DNA of 64,000 bases from HIMB11 sp965657135 (GTDB taxonomy: Bacteria > Pseudomonadota > Alphaproteobacteria > Rhodobacterales > Rhodobacteraceae). Positions 18,666 to 28,497 of this stretch are shown here, one piece after another; position 1 is the stretch's first letter, and the number at the start of each line of letters is the position of its first letter. The notes under the pieces are model-generated. The model searched no databases. It was not told where the DNA came from and saw nothing but the letters and a program-made list of their open reading frames with translations. The position numbers and the translations under genes were made by a program. The stretch covers positions 21,341 to 85,340 of the forward strand of contig CBFHNF010000011.1 in assembly GCA_965657135.1 (NCBI GenBank), given 5' to 3'.

Positions 18666-19250
18666 ATGAGCAGCACCCTTCGCGCACTTATCTTAGTTTT
18701 GCTTGTGGCATCGTGCGGCGTCGCCCGATACAGCCCACCAAGAAACTTGGACAATGCGTGTTCCATTTTAGCACAGCGCCCTGCATTTGACCGGGCCTTT
18801 CAAGCAACGAAACGCAAATGGGGTGTTCCCGTTCACGTGCAAATGGCGATTATCCATCAAGAAAGCAGGTTCAAGGCGGATGCTCGTACCCCCATGAAAT
18901 ACATTCTGGGCGTAATTCCAACGGGTCGCCAAAGCTCTGCATTTGGATATTCGCAGGCACTGGATGGAACTTGGAAAGAATATCGTCAATCGACTGGACG
19001 TTTTGGGGCACGCCGTGACGACATTTACGATGCAGCTGACTTTATTGGTTGGTATCTATCTGCATCAAATCGCCAATTGGGGATTTCCCTGCGCGATACG
19101 CGCAACCAGTATCTTGCCTATCACGAAGGACGCACAGGTTATAAGCGTGGGTCTTACAATTCAAAAAAATGGCTGTTGGATGTTTCCGCAAAAGTGCGTG
19201 CGCGGGGCAATACCTATGAACGCCAACTGCGCAGTTGCGGACGCAGCTAA
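18666..19250 (+). CDS. lytic transglycosylase lipoprotein (SLT domain)
   Basis: A 194-residue lipoprotein with a short signal peptide ending in lipobox LVASC (Cys17). The SLT catalytic domain shows the active-site glutamate in MAIIHQESRFKADAR, SAFGYSQALDGTWKEY and AADFIGWYL, then YLAYHEGRTGYKRG. It should cleave the glycan strand of peptidoglycan from the outer-membrane side. The ribosome-binding site is GCGAGAGGCG. It is flanked by hspQ (divergent) and lolA (convergent, 2-nt gap); there is no obvious operon partner. Confidence 0.92.
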   Translation: MSSTLRALILVLLVASCGVARYSPPRNLDNACSILAQRPAFDRAFQATKRKWGVPVHVQMAIIHQESRFKADARTPMKYILGVIPTGRQSSAFGYSQALDGTWKEYRQSTGRFGARRDDIYDAADFIGWYLSASNRQLGISLRDTRNQYLAYHEGRTGYKRGSYNSKKWLLDVSAKVRARGNTYERQLRSCGRS

Positions 19251-19252
19251 AC

Positions 19253-19858
19253 CTAATCGGTTTGCGTTCTATGCATGATCTCTAGGGACACATTAAATAG
19301 GCTTGAGCGGAGTTTTCCGCCAAGCTTTAAATCCTCTAAGACAAAAATTGTGCGTTCGCCACTTTCGTTAAATAAAACCCACTGACGCAAATCAACCGCA
19401 GGGCCTGTAAAATACAAATCCATGCGTCCGCGTTCTGGATGATCGGGATCTTGAACACTTAGAATAGTTGCCGTTCCATCATAATGATGCCCAACGACCA
19501 TCCTTGCATTTTCCAAATCGACTTGCTTCGCCAAAATCAAACCAAGTGGCGTTTTGTTCAATGGATAGTTTTGCGGCAGACCATCGCCTTGTGGATCAAA
19601 TACCGAAAGCGTATTTGAAATCGCCATCACCAAAGCCGAGTTTGGTGGATCATATTCGAACCGAATACGGCCCGGTCGCTGAATGTAAATATGGCCAGTA
19701 TCGCGGCTTCCATCAGCATTTACCTGTGAAAACGAAGACTCTGCCGTCAACATTTCGTTTAAATAGGATGACAAATCCCTTAACGAGAGTTTCTCTGCGA
19801 AAGCAGGCGGGGCTAGAAAAAGCGATGCAATCGCGGCCACAAAAATTCTGTTCTTCAT
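19253..19858 (-). CDS. lolA: outer-membrane lipoprotein carrier LolA
   Basis: A 201-residue protein from MKNRIFVAAIASLFLAPPAFA at 19858 (first 18-20 residues form a cleavable signal peptide, AFA-EK). LolA features follow: NEMLTAESSFSQVNADG, GHIYIQRPGRIRFEYDPP and LGLILAKQVDLENA. It ferries lipoproteins across the periplasm from LolCDE to the outer membrane. Downstream of ftsK on the same strand (gap ~79 nt), an arrangement common in alphaproteobacteria. Several lipoproteins in this window would be its clients. Confidence 0.93.
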   Translation of the reverse strand: MKNRIFVAAIASLFLAPPAFAEKLSLRDLSSYLNEMLTAESSFSQVNADGSRDTGHIYIQRPGRIRFEYDPPNSALVMAISNTLSVFDPQGDGLPQNYPLNKTPLGLILAKQVDLENARMVVGHHYDGTATILSVQDPDHPERGRMDLYFTGPAVDLRQWVLFNESGERTIFVLEDLKLGGKLRSSLFNVSLEIMHRTQTD

Positions 19859-19937
19859 GCGAATAAGATAGTGATCCTTTGCCACGGTTTATACCCCAAT
19901 CACGCATTGGTGAGAACTCAGACATCATATGGGCGAA

Positions 19938-22745
19938 TTATTGCTGCTCAGGGACTAGGATTTCCCGTTTCCCCACATGGTTTGCAGCAGAAATCAAACC
20001 CTGATCTTCCATCTGCTCTACCAAACGCGCAGCTTTGTTATAGCCAATTGCCAGTTTGCGTTGAATATAACTGGTAGAAACTTTGCGGTCTTTTAGGACA
20101 ATTGCAACTGCTTGATCGTATAGGGCATCTTCGCCATCTGCATTACCACCAAGTCCAAGCACCATATCAATACTATCGACCTTATCATCGTCTGGCCCTT
20201 CAACCACACCTGACATATATGCTGGTGGGCCGTAGGCCTTAAGGTGATTGACGATTTCTTCAACTTCTTCATCTGATACAAACGGGCCATGGCAACGTGT
20301 GATTTTGGATCCGCCCGCCATGTATAACATATCACCCATACCCAATAGTTGTTCGGCACCCATTTCACCCAAAATCGTACGACTGTCGATTTTTGAAGTG
20401 ACTTGGAACGAAATACGTGTTGGGAAGTTCGCCTTAATCGTACCCGTTATCACATCAACCGATGGACGCTGTGTCGCCATGATTAAGTGAATTCCCGAGG
20501 CCCGCGCCATTTGCGCAAGTCTTTGAATACAGGCTTCGATTTCTTTGCCCGCAACCATCATCAAATCTGCCATCTCATCTACGATTACGACAATGTATGG
20601 CATTTTTTCTGGCTGGAACTCTTCGGTTTCAAAAACAGGATCGCCCGTTTCATCGTCGAAACCCGTTTGAATGGTGCGACTAAACATTTCACCCTTAGAC
20701 AACGCATCACCAACACGGCTGTTGTAACCATCGATATTACGCACGCCCATTTTGGACATTTTGCGATAGCGTTCTTCCATTTCGCCAACCACCCATTTAA
20801 GGGCGACAACCGCCTTTTTGGGATCGGTCACAACCGGTGACAGTAAATGTGGAATGCCATCATAAACGCTGAGTTCCAACATTTTTGGATCGATCATGAT
20901 CAAGCGGCAATCTTCTGGAGTTAGTTTATACAAGAGTGACAAAATCATCGTATTAATTGCCACAGATTTACCAGATCCTGTTGTCCCCGCGATCAACAAG
21001 TGGGGCATCTTGGCCAGATTGGCGACGATAGGTTCACCGCCAATATCTTTGCCCAGCGCTAATGGGAGTTTTTGATTCCCATCGCCAAAGGAACGGCTGG
21101 ACAAAATCTCGCGCAAAACAACCTTTTCTCGGTTTTCGTTTGGCAATTCGATGCCAATGACGGATCTACCGGGCACGGTGGAAACACGCGCGGATAATGC
21201 AGACATGGAGCGCGCAATATCATCAGCAAGTCCAATCACTCGGCTCGCTTTCAAACCAGGCGCTGGTTCGAGTTCATACATTGTCACCACTGGGCCGGGA
21301 CGCACGCTGACTATTTCACCTTTGACCCCGTAATCATCTAGTACAGATTCAAGCAAGCGCGCGTTTTCCTCTAAGGCTTCATCAGATAGCAAATGACGCG
21401 ATATACTTGTTGGACTGGTCAACAGGCTTAGCGGTGGTAGTTCGAACGCCACCTCACGGTCATCGAAATTGAGTGCGGGTTGCGCTTCGGCTATCGCGCG
21501 CGCAGATTTTTGAATCGGCTTTCGCGCGGCAGGCTGTACCACCTTTTTGGCTTCAAAGACTTGGGCGCAGTAGCTCATGTCAACGGGTTCATCCACCTCA
21601 TCTTCAAAAATTTCTGCGTCAACATCATGGACACTTAGATCCAGTGGTGACTGTTCTGGTGCACGCGGCGCCATTGTTAACAGTGGTTCAACACGTTCAT
21701 TTGACGGCATTGGTTCACTGGCATCCAGCAATAACGCATCAGGCCCACGCCCCATTCCCTTTGTTAATGGCAGCTCATCCTTGGGAAGAGCCGGTTCGGG
21801 TTCGGGTGTTAACCGATGTTTGATCGCATCGGCGATACGCGAACGAATGCGGTCTTCACCCGGTGCACTTGCTTCGGCCATAAAAGGTGTTTCAACCAAT
21901 TCAGGTTCTGGCAAAACTTCCTGCCGCTTTATAAGTTTTGGCATCCTCGCCAATAAGCTTGGTTTTTCAGAGCGCACTTGCTCGGTTGGCGCCGCCGAGG
22001 GTTCCAATGGCACGGCCACCTCAGCCTGAAGGCGGGCTTCTTTTCTCGCATAGGATTGTTGCTGGGCGTGCTTTACCTTGGCGACGGCATGGTCAGTTCC
22101 ACGCCCCAATAGCGTCATGACATTCGCATATGTCATAACGATACTGACATACAAAAAGCGCGCAATTGTTCGAAGCTCTTCTTTGTCAAAGCCCAAAACA
22201 AACGCGCCAACTATCATCATCAGTAGCGCAGCAAGAATTGACAATAAAACAATCGCAATTTTGGCATTCACTGGTGCCGCAGTTAATAAAAAGCCTACAA
22301 CGGTATCACCAAACAACCCACCCAATCCAAAGCTATGGGTCCATTCGGCACCTGGTACCAATGTTGCTGCATATACGGACACCAACGCAATTCCGACAGG
22401 GGCGAAAATGGCCCGACTTGTTGCGCGCTCCGATCCCTTATGCAGTGCCAAGCGCACACCCCAAACCACAAACAGCGCAACCAATGACCAACTTCCCCAA
22501 CCCAAAATCAAAAAGATGGGAGAGGCAAGGGTCGCCCCCGTCACACCCAAAATATTTTGGACCGGAGCATCAGATGCGGAAAATGGACCTGGGTCAGAGG
22601 GTGAATAACTGTAAATGAGCAAAGCCGCTAAAACACCTATGATCACCATTGCGATGCCCAACAGCTCTACGCTCCTACGCTCAAGTGTTTCCTGAACGGA
22701 GCTATCAATAAGTGGATCACGACCACGCGCCTGATGATATGCCAT
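19938..22745 (-). CDS. ftsK: DNA translocase FtsK
   Basis: A 935-residue FtsK/SpoIIIE protein. Four hydrophobic segments occupy roughly residues 30-200, followed by a Pro/Glu-rich linker (about 240-450) and the motor domain. Walker A is GTTGSGKSVAINTMI, and Walker B lies in YIVVIVDEMADLMMV. The C-terminal winged-helix gamma domain (ALYDQAVAIVLKDRKVSTSY) reads KOPS and activates XerCD at dif. It acts at the division septum in chromosome segregation. It is preceded on the same strand by an aminotransferase gene (11-nt gap), so the two may be cotranscribed. Confidence 0.97.
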   Translation of the reverse strand: MAYHQARGRDPLIDSSVQETLERRSVELLGIAMVIIGVLAALLIYSYSPSDPGPFSASDAPVQNILGVTGATLASPIFLILGWGSWSLVALFVVWGVRLALHKGSERATSRAIFAPVGIALVSVYAATLVPGAEWTHSFGLGGLFGDTVVGFLLTAAPVNAKIAIVLLSILAALLMMIVGAFVLGFDKEELRTIARFLYVSIVMTYANVMTLLGRGTDHAVAKVKHAQQQSYARKEARLQAEVAVPLEPSAAPTEQVRSEKPSLLARMPKLIKRQEVLPEPELVETPFMAEASAPGEDRIRSRIADAIKHRLTPEPEPALPKDELPLTKGMGRGPDALLLDASEPMPSNERVEPLLTMAPRAPEQSPLDLSVHDVDAEIFEDEVDEPVDMSYCAQVFEAKKVVQPAARKPIQKSARAIAEAQPALNFDDREVAFELPPLSLLTSPTSISRHLLSDEALEENARLLESVLDDYGVKGEIVSVRPGPVVTMYELEPAPGLKASRVIGLADDIARSMSALSARVSTVPGRSVIGIELPNENREKVVLREILSSRSFGDGNQKLPLALGKDIGGEPIVANLAKMPHLLIAGTTGSGKSVAINTMILSLLYKLTPEDCRLIMIDPKMLELSVYDGIPHLLSPVVTDPKKAVVALKWVVGEMEERYRKMSKMGVRNIDGYNSRVGDALSKGEMFSRTIQTGFDDETGDPVFETEEFQPEKMPYIVVIVDEMADLMMVAGKEIEACIQRLAQMARASGIHLIMATQRPSVDVITGTIKANFPTRISFQVTSKIDSRTILGEMGAEQLLGMGDMLYMAGGSKITRCHGPFVSDEEVEEIVNHLKAYGPPAYMSGVVEGPDDDKVDSIDMVLGLGGNADGEDALYDQAVAIVLKDRKVSTSYIQRKLAIGYNKAARLVEQMEDQGLISAANHVGKREILVPEQQ

Positions 22746-22756
22746 ATCTGACCTCG

Positions 22757-23938
22757 TTATTTATAAAGACAGTCGCGCAAACGAATTAAGCCACGCTCTG
22801 CCTCTTCTTTTGGGGCAACCAGCGCCACCCGAATGTATGAGGCGCCCGGCGCCCCGTGATCTGTTTCTTTTGAAAGGTATCGGCCAGGCAATACACGCAC
22901 GCCTGTCTTCTGCCACAAGCGCAATGCGACCTCTTCTCCATCCCCAACGTTGAGCCAGAGAAAAAATCCGGCCTCTGGTGAGTTATACCTATCGATCCCT
23001 GCGAACACCTGATCCGCCATTGCAAATTTTTCCGCATACATGGCCCGGTTTTCAACAACATGTGCCTCATCTTGCCAAACGCGCGCCGACACGCTTTGCA
23101 ATGGGCCAGGTAATGGCGCGCCGGAATATGCCCGAAGTTGCTTCATTCGCTCAATTGATTTGGGGCCACCTGCGGCAAATCCTGATCGCAGCCCCGGCAA
23201 ATTAGATCGCTTCGATAGGGAATGAAAAATGACGACGCGTTCTGGATCTGCACCCATTTCACGTGCAACCTGAAGCGTACCAACAGGAGCATCCACACGA
23301 TAAATTTCGCTGTAGCATTCGTCTGCGAAAATGCGAAAATCATATTTTTCAGCGAGCGTTACCAGCGTTTTAAGATAATCGCGTGATGCAATCGCACCCT
23401 GCGGATTGGACGGAGAACAAATATATGCAGCAACAGTTCTGTTTAATATCTCTGCAGGAAGCGATGCATAGTCAGGTAAAAACCCATTTTCGTGATCTGC
23501 CGGCACAAACACCTGCTCTGCACCAACCGAGATCGAGGCGATCATATAGACTTGGTAAAACGGATTAGGGATCAGCACGATGGGCTTTTGCCCACTCTTT
23601 TGTTCAGGCAGCAACGCCATTGCGGCATTGTACAATCCCTCGCGTGTACCATTCAGTGCGATGACCTGCGTGTTCGCATCAATTGCCACATCAAAGCGCC
23701 GATTGACCCAGCCCGCTATTGCCTCGCGCAATTCTGGTGTTCCATCATTTGCAGGATAGGAATTCAATGCGGCACTTGCATCAACAAGAATGTCCGATAC
23801 CCAAGCTGGAAAAGCGTGCTTTGGTTCTCCGATCGTCATGTGTACGACTTCACCGCCTGCTGGATGGTGATCCAACAGGGCGCGCAAACGCGGGAACGCA
23901 TAGTCCGGAAGGTTCGAAAACCGCTCAGGGAACTCCAT
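22757..23938 (-). CDS. class I/II aminotransferase, DapC-like
   Basis: A 393-residue PLP-dependent aminotransferase. VVHMTIGEPKHAFPAW near the N-terminus, AYICSPSNPQGAIAS, DECYSEIYR and the PLP-lysine motif IFHSLSKRSNLPGLRSGF are all present, then YIRVALVAP near the end. Proteins of this layout upstream of ftsK in roseobacters are usually called N-succinyldiaminopimelate aminotransferases (lysine and cell-wall diaminopimelate synthesis). The assignment to that substrate rests on family habit and context, not on a residue I can check. The start is at MEFPERFSNLPDYAFPR. Confidence 0.88.
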   Translation of the reverse strand: MEFPERFSNLPDYAFPRLRALLDHHPAGGEVVHMTIGEPKHAFPAWVSDILVDASAALNSYPANDGTPELREAIAGWVNRRFDVAIDANTQVIALNGTREGLYNAAMALLPEQKSGQKPIVLIPNPFYQVYMIASISVGAEQVFVPADHENGFLPDYASLPAEILNRTVAAYICSPSNPQGAIASRDYLKTLVTLAEKYDFRIFADECYSEIYRVDAPVGTLQVAREMGADPERVVIFHSLSKRSNLPGLRSGFAAGGPKSIERMKQLRAYSGAPLPGPLQSVSARVWQDEAHVVENRAMYAEKFAMADQVFAGIDRYNSPEAGFFLWLNVGDGEEVALRLWQKTGVRVLPGRYLSKETDHGAPGASYIRVALVAPKEEAERGLIRLRDCLYK

Positions 23939-23957
23939 TCAAAACTGCCTCATATAT

Positions 23958-23980
23958 CGGGATCTTTGTCCCGTTTTTTT
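23958..23980 (+). terminator. weak terminator-like hairpin, plus orientation
   Basis: Stem cggga/tcccg (23958-23962 with 69-73) with a six-base loop and seven T residues (23974-23980). The orientation is plus, but no plus-strand gene lies upstream; both neighbours are on the minus strand. The short stem makes this a weak call; it might end antisense transcription from the aminotransferase gene. Confidence 0.35.
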
Positions 23981-24059
23981 CAGAATAGCCGATAGCAGCA
24001 GTTTCGTCCAGAAAAAGCAGAGCAAAGATGTTTATTGTGACGAAAATCCCTCAGCTTAT

Positions 24060-25388
24060 CTAACTTAGGGCCGTTTCTGCCGCTAAACCAAGCCTTAACA
24101 ACCGTTCTTCCTGTAAGGGATGCCCCATCAAACTAACGCCGCAACTTGGAATGCCAGTCGGCAGCGTCAGGGCACATAGGCCCATCAAATTTGCGATCCT
24201 TGTATTGCGAAGTGCCATTAGGTTTTCTGATAAATAGTAAGTTCCATCCGTCAACAGTCGTTGGATGTTGGGCGGGGTAATTGGAGCAGTGGGCAAAATG
24301 ACAGCGTCGAACTCCGCAGTTTTCGCAAGATAAGTCAATCGCAATTCATCCAGTGCCTGCCATGCAGCAACATAATCCGCGGCCGTGAAATCGGCCCCAC
24401 CCCGAAACCGCTCTAAGATAGGTTCGAACATCAATTCCGGTGTTTCTTCAATTTTGCTGCCCCAAGTTCCATAAGCCTCTGCTGCAAAAAGAATCGCAGC
24501 ATGCGCAAATGCGCGCTCAACCTCTATGATGTCTATTTCAACGATTTCAGCACCCGCCGCGCTAAACTTTGCCACAGCTGTTTCGAACGCCGCTTTCGGG
24601 GCATCTCGCAAATCCGTCATTGCAACCGTTTTGAGGATAGCCAAACGCCGCCCCTTTAAGGTTGTAGGTGTTAAATCGATTGCGCGCGCGCCCTCAAGCA
24701 TTGCGAAAACCTGCACAGCATCAGCCACATTTTTGGCCAGTGGCCCCACCGTATCAAAACGCGCACAAAGAGGCACCACCCCCTCTAGGCTCAGACGACC
24801 CGAAGTGGTTTTCAACCCAACCAAATCATTCCAGACGGATGGGATACGAACTGATCCGCCAGTATCTGATCCAATGGCAACAGGCGCCAGACCAAAGGCA
24901 ACCGACGCTGCCGCCCCAGAAGATGATCCTCCAGAAACCGCATCAACATCGTGGACACACGGAGATGTCGCCGTTTTTGGATTCAATCCCAAGCCCGAAA
25001 ACGCCAGTTCCGACATATGTGTTTTACCAACACACACGCCACCAAGAGCGGTCGCATTTTTCAAAACAACGGCATCTTTTGTCGGGACTCGACCCTTTAA
25101 AAGGCGCGAACCCGCTTCGGTTTTGATCCCGGCTGTGTCGTATAAATCCTTCCAGCTTATAGGCACACCGTCCAAGGGCGAACGTCGCAGTCCCAGGCGC
25201 GCGCGCTCTTGAGCATCTTGCGCTTCACAAAGAGCCCGATCTGCGGTCAACTCAGAATAAATGCGTGGCGACAGCGGATGCGCCGTTATCGCATCCAAAT
25301 ACGTTTTCGCGATCTCAACAGGTCCCAAGTCACCCCGCTCAATCGCATGACCCAGTTCAGTTGCCGTAAGTTGCAATATTTCAGACAT
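24060..25388 (-). CDS. amidase (amidase-signature family)
   Basis: A 442-residue amidase-signature enzyme. The Ser-cisSer-Lys triad is visible: Lys in VPISWKDLYDTAG, the glycine/serine-rich VSGGSSSGAAASVAFGL, and the nucleophile serine segment AIGSDTGGSVRIPS. It hydrolyses an amide of unknown identity; the length and lack of gatB/gatC nearby argue against GatA. The start MSEILQLTATELGHAI is well placed. It is divergent from the UbiH-like gene with an 84-bp gap. Confidence 0.88.
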   Translation of the reverse strand: MSEILQLTATELGHAIERGDLGPVEIAKTYLDAITAHPLSPRIYSELTADRALCEAQDAQERARLGLRRSPLDGVPISWKDLYDTAGIKTEAGSRLLKGRVPTKDAVVLKNATALGGVCVGKTHMSELAFSGLGLNPKTATSPCVHDVDAVSGGSSSGAAASVAFGLAPVAIGSDTGGSVRIPSVWNDLVGLKTTSGRLSLEGVVPLCARFDTVGPLAKNVADAVQVFAMLEGARAIDLTPTTLKGRRLAILKTVAMTDLRDAPKAAFETAVAKFSAAGAEIVEIDIIEVERAFAHAAILFAAEAYGTWGSKIEETPELMFEPILERFRGGADFTAADYVAAWQALDELRLTYLAKTAEFDAVILPTAPITPPNIQRLLTDGTYYLSENLMALRNTRIANLMGLCALTLPTGIPSCGVSLMGHPLQEERLLRLGLAAETALS

Positions 25389-25472
25389 TTATCCACCCCG
25401 TTTTATATTTTTCAAAGCCTAGCGGCAATCGTTGCACTGGACAATGCCACAGACAGATGCATATGTCGAAGT

Positions 25473-26690
25473 ATGAGCACATCCTATGATATCCTAATCA
25501 TTGGCGCAGGTCTGAATGGTGCAAGCATGGCGCTTGGCGCCGTGCAATTCGGTCTCAGGGTCGCGCTCTTTGATTCAAACAAAATCATTGATCAGCTGGA
25601 TTGCGAATTTGATGGCCGCTCTTATGCATTATCGCTGACATCGGTTCGAATGATGCAGGCCCTCGGCCTGTGGGACACCCTTACTGAGCATGCCCAACCC
25701 ATGTTGGATATAAAAGTGTGTGAGGGTCAACTGCCTGATGGACCATCCCCTTTCTTTTTACATTTCGACCATAATGAAATTGAGGAAGGACCAATGGGAC
25801 ATATGGTACAAGATCGATACCTTCGTCCAACACTTCAAGCCGCCGTTGATCAAAATGACGCCATTGATTACTTTGCGGATGTTCGCATCGCGTCGCATAT
25901 ATGCACATCAGAATTCGCACAAGTTACGACCAACACAGGCGCCGAATATCGCGGTCAACTTTTGATAGCCGCAGACGGGCGTCAAAGCGCAACGGCAACA
26001 CGTGCACACATACGGCGAAAGGGTTGGGAATATGGTCAAACCGCTTTGGTGTGTGCCATCGAACATGAACTGCCTCATAATGCCACAGCCTACCAATATT
26101 TTATGCCGCAAGGGCCATTGGCTATTTTGCCACTAACACAAAATAGATCGTCCATTGTTTGGAGCGAAACACATGATCGCGCTCAGGACATTATGAAATT
26201 GGATGATGCGTCGTATCTATCGGTGCTACGACCACGGTTCGGGGATTTTTTGGGCGACATCAAACTTGCTGGAAAACGATATAACTATCCACTTAGCTTA
26301 AGCATCGCCGAAGAATTTGTACGACCAAGACTGGCCCTGATCGGTGACGCGGCGCATGGCGTACACCCAATTGCAGGCCAAGGTTTAAATGCGGGGCTAA
26401 AGGATATCGCCGCGCTTTGTCATGTCCTTCGTGACGCGCGCAAGCGGGGAGAAAATATCGGCTCGATTGATGTTTTGGAGCGCTATCAAGAATGGCGCCG
26501 ATTTGATGTGAATATGCTGGCCTTGGCGACGGACGGATTTGACAAACTGTTTTCAAACTCTAATGCACTGCTGCGCGCAGGTCGCGCGTTGGGACTTGGG
26601 ATAGTGAATAGTTTACCCAGCTTGCGCAGACGTTTCATTCGCGACGCGGCAGGTATCGGCGGAACAGAATTACCTTACCTTATGCGTTAA
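25473..26690 (+). CDS. UbiH/UbiF/Coq6-family FAD monooxygenase
   Basis: A 405-residue flavin hydroxylase from MSTSYDILIIGAGLNGAS at 25473; the open frame extends upstream through the antisense of the amidase but has no support. The Rossmann motif GAGLNG, LLIAADGRQSATA (the DG motif) and LIGDAAHGVHPIAGQGLNAG (FAD/ribityl-binding GD motif) place it in the UbiH/UbiF/VisC group, which hydroxylates the ubiquinone ring. Which ring position it modifies is not readable from the sequence. The stop overlaps the convergent Trm112 gene by 4 bp. Confidence 0.9.
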   Translation: MSTSYDILIIGAGLNGASMALGAVQFGLRVALFDSNKIIDQLDCEFDGRSYALSLTSVRMMQALGLWDTLTEHAQPMLDIKVCEGQLPDGPSPFFLHFDHNEIEEGPMGHMVQDRYLRPTLQAAVDQNDAIDYFADVRIASHICTSEFAQVTTNTGAEYRGQLLIAADGRQSATATRAHIRRKGWEYGQTALVCAIEHELPHNATAYQYFMPQGPLAILPLTQNRSSIVWSETHDRAQDIMKLDDASYLSVLRPRFGDFLGDIKLAGKRYNYPLSLSIAEEFVRPRLALIGDAAHGVHPIAGQGLNAGLKDIAALCHVLRDARKRGENIGSIDVLERYQEWRRFDVNMLALATDGFDKLFSNSNALLRAGRALGLGIVNSLPSLRRRFIRDAAGIGGTELPYLMR

Positions 26691-26878
26691 ACAGCGCCGT
26701 CAATCGAACGGGCCTGATCCACCAACATAATGGGTATTCCATCGCGGATTGGAAACGCCAGATTGGCTTTTTTCGAAATCAATTCTTGTCGATCACTGTC
26801 ATATTCCAGTGTGGTTTGTGTCGAAGGGCAAATAAGTGCCTCTAGCATCCTGCGATCAAATTGCGGAGTGTCTGTCAT
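26687..26878 (-). CDS. Trm112-family protein
   Basis: A 63-residue small protein. MLEALICPSTQTTLEYDSD and NLAFPIRDGIPIMLVDQAR are the two halves of the Trm112/YcaR fold; only one cysteine of the usual zinc pairs remains. Eukaryotic relatives activate methyltransferases, and bacterial ones have unclear roles. The start overlaps the LON-domain gene's stop by 4 bp (ATGA), so both are translated together. Confidence 0.9.
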   Translation of the reverse strand: MTDTPQFDRRMLEALICPSTQTTLEYDSDRQELISKKANLAFPIRDGIPIMLVDQARSIDGAV

Positions 26879-27504
26879 TGAATAATATCCTCTCCTGTAC
26901 CACTACGAAGACTGTATTCAATCAGCGTAATAAGCGTTTCGCGTCTGGTGATCAATGAGGGTGCTTCCAACAGAGCTTGTTTATCTTCAGCTTCGAAATC
27001 AAGTAGCATGGACAGTGAATTGATCAACAACTCGTCTTCTGCTTCTTTCATCGCGTCCCAATCTGTAGATAACCCGCGCCCATCAAAATAGCGCTGCAAT
27101 AATTTAAACAACGCCTCACGGTTTAAGTGTTTGTCAGTTTCTGCTTGCTTACGATCTGCGTCAAAACCATCCCATTCAACATTAAATTTGCGATATGGGG
27201 TGAAGCCCTCAATCTCATCTGTTATGCGATAACGCGACACACCTGTCAGAGTAATCATGTAGCGACCATCCTCGGTCTCGGAGAATTGTGTCAGCCGACC
27301 CGCACATCCGATCATATGCAATCGCTCGTCACTTGCTGGTTGAATCATACCGATCAATCGCCCAGATGTCTTCATCGCGTCCTCAACCATGCTCAGGTAT
27401 CTTGGTTCGAATATATGCAGAGGAAGGCGTGAACGCGGCAATAGCACCGCGTTTGGGAGCGGAAACAGAGGGATACTGTCGGGTAAATCAAATGAAAATG
27501 CCAT
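26875..27504 (-). CDS. LON-substrate-binding-domain protein
   Basis: A 209-residue protein made of the Lon N-terminal (LON-SB) domain only. IPLFPLPNAVLLPRSRLPLH and IFEPRYLSMVEDAM, then GCAGRLTQF and YRITDEI are the family motifs. No ATPase or protease domain follows. The protein is part of a conserved roseobacter run YbbN - LON - Trm112; its role is uncharacterised, perhaps in protein quality control. The gap to ybbN is 26 nt. Confidence 0.92.
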   Translation of the reverse strand: MAFSFDLPDSIPLFPLPNAVLLPRSRLPLHIFEPRYLSMVEDAMKTSGRLIGMIQPASDERLHMIGCAGRLTQFSETEDGRYMITLTGVSRYRITDEIEGFTPYRKFNVEWDGFDADRKQAETDKHLNREALFKLLQRYFDGRGLSTDWDAMKEAEDELLINSLSMLLDFEAEDKQALLEAPSLITRRETLITLIEYSLRSGTGEDIIQ

Positions 27505-27530
27505 GCGCTTAAGTTAGCTCTGAATTTGAT

Positions 27531-28442
27531 TTAAGCAAATATCATCGAACTCAGTCTGCGACGGCCGTTTAACACTATGGGATCGTTCGCTTTTAATGCA
27601 TCAAATATTGTGAACAGCTGAGTTTTCGCCGCACCGTCGTTCCATTCTCGATCACGTCGAAACAATTGCAACAATTGATCTACTGCTTCGTCGACCTGAC
27701 CAGCGGCGTGCAATGCCTGTGCGTAATCAAACCGCGCCTGGTGATCGTTTTCGTTTGCTTCGACAGCCGCCAACAATTCACCAAGCGGCCCTGCATCTGC
27801 CGCCTGACGCGCCAAGGCTAATTGTGCATGTGCTGCGTCAATTTCTGGGGCCTGTGAAATCTCGACGGGTACACCGTTTAAAACAGCCTCTGCCTGATCC
27901 AAATCTTCGATCGCCATATAAGCGCGTGCCAAACCACTATAGGCGGGTGCGGACATCGTGTCTTCTCCCAAAATAGCCGCGAAGGTTTCGACTGCGTCTG
28001 CAGCAGCACCTTCGTTTAGCATCTGTTCCGCCGCTTCAATCGCGTCATCTAGCCCGCCATCGATTGAACCACCCGCTACCTCGATCACACGCTCAACGAA
28101 TGCCTTGATCTCAGAACCAGGCAAGGCACCTTGAAATCCATCAATGGGTTGACCCTGATAGAACGCGTAAACTGTTGGAATAGATTGCACTCGCATTTGG
28201 CCTGCGATCATTTGGTTTTCGTCAACGTTGACTTTTGCCATTTTCACCGCGCCCTTTGCCTCAAGAACGGCAGCTTCAAGGGCGGGACCAAGCGTTTTAC
28301 AAGGTCCACACCACGGTGCCCAAAAATCCACGATGACAGGTGTGGTTTGACTTGCGTCAACCACGGCTTCCATAAAATTCGCTTCGCTAACATCTTGGAT
28401 CAAATCATCCGCTGCGGGGACTGATGTACCTAATTCTAACAT
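27531..28442 (-). CDS. ybbN: thioredoxin-TPR co-chaperone (YbbN/CnoX-like)
   Basis: A 303-residue protein with an N-terminal thioredoxin domain (active site WAPWCGPCKTL, both cysteines intact) and C-terminal TPR-like repeats (AAPAYSGLARAYMAIEDLDQ; HQARFDYAQALHAAGQ). E. coli YbbN/CnoX is a holdase that hands clients to GroEL/DnaK and protects cysteines under oxidative stress; the WCGPC motif here suggests a redox-active version, as in Caulobacter. It is first in the ybbN-LON-Trm112 run. Confidence 0.92.
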   Translation of the reverse strand: MLELGTSVPAADDLIQDVSEANFMEAVVDASQTTPVIVDFWAPWCGPCKTLGPALEAAVLEAKGAVKMAKVNVDENQMIAGQMRVQSIPTVYAFYQGQPIDGFQGALPGSEIKAFVERVIEVAGGSIDGGLDDAIEAAEQMLNEGAAADAVETFAAILGEDTMSAPAYSGLARAYMAIEDLDQAEAVLNGVPVEISQAPEIDAAHAQLALARQAADAGPLGELLAAVEANENDHQARFDYAQALHAAGQVDEAVDQLLQLFRRDREWNDGAAKTQLFTIFDALKANDPIVLNGRRRLSSMIFA

Positions 28443-28497
28443 GGGCTATGCCTCGTTTTTAAATTCTGCCTCTTATATGGCGCGTTATGTAACAAAT

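Noticed and set aside
21473..22618. Long plus-strand frames opposite ftsK
   Set aside because: They are mirror frames of the Pro/Glu-rich linker and membrane domain of ftsK, with repetitive composition and no ribosome-binding sites.
25209..25472. N-terminal extension of the UbiH-like protein
   Set aside because: The extra frame is antisense to the amidase; the Rossmann motif starts at once after the ATG at 25473.
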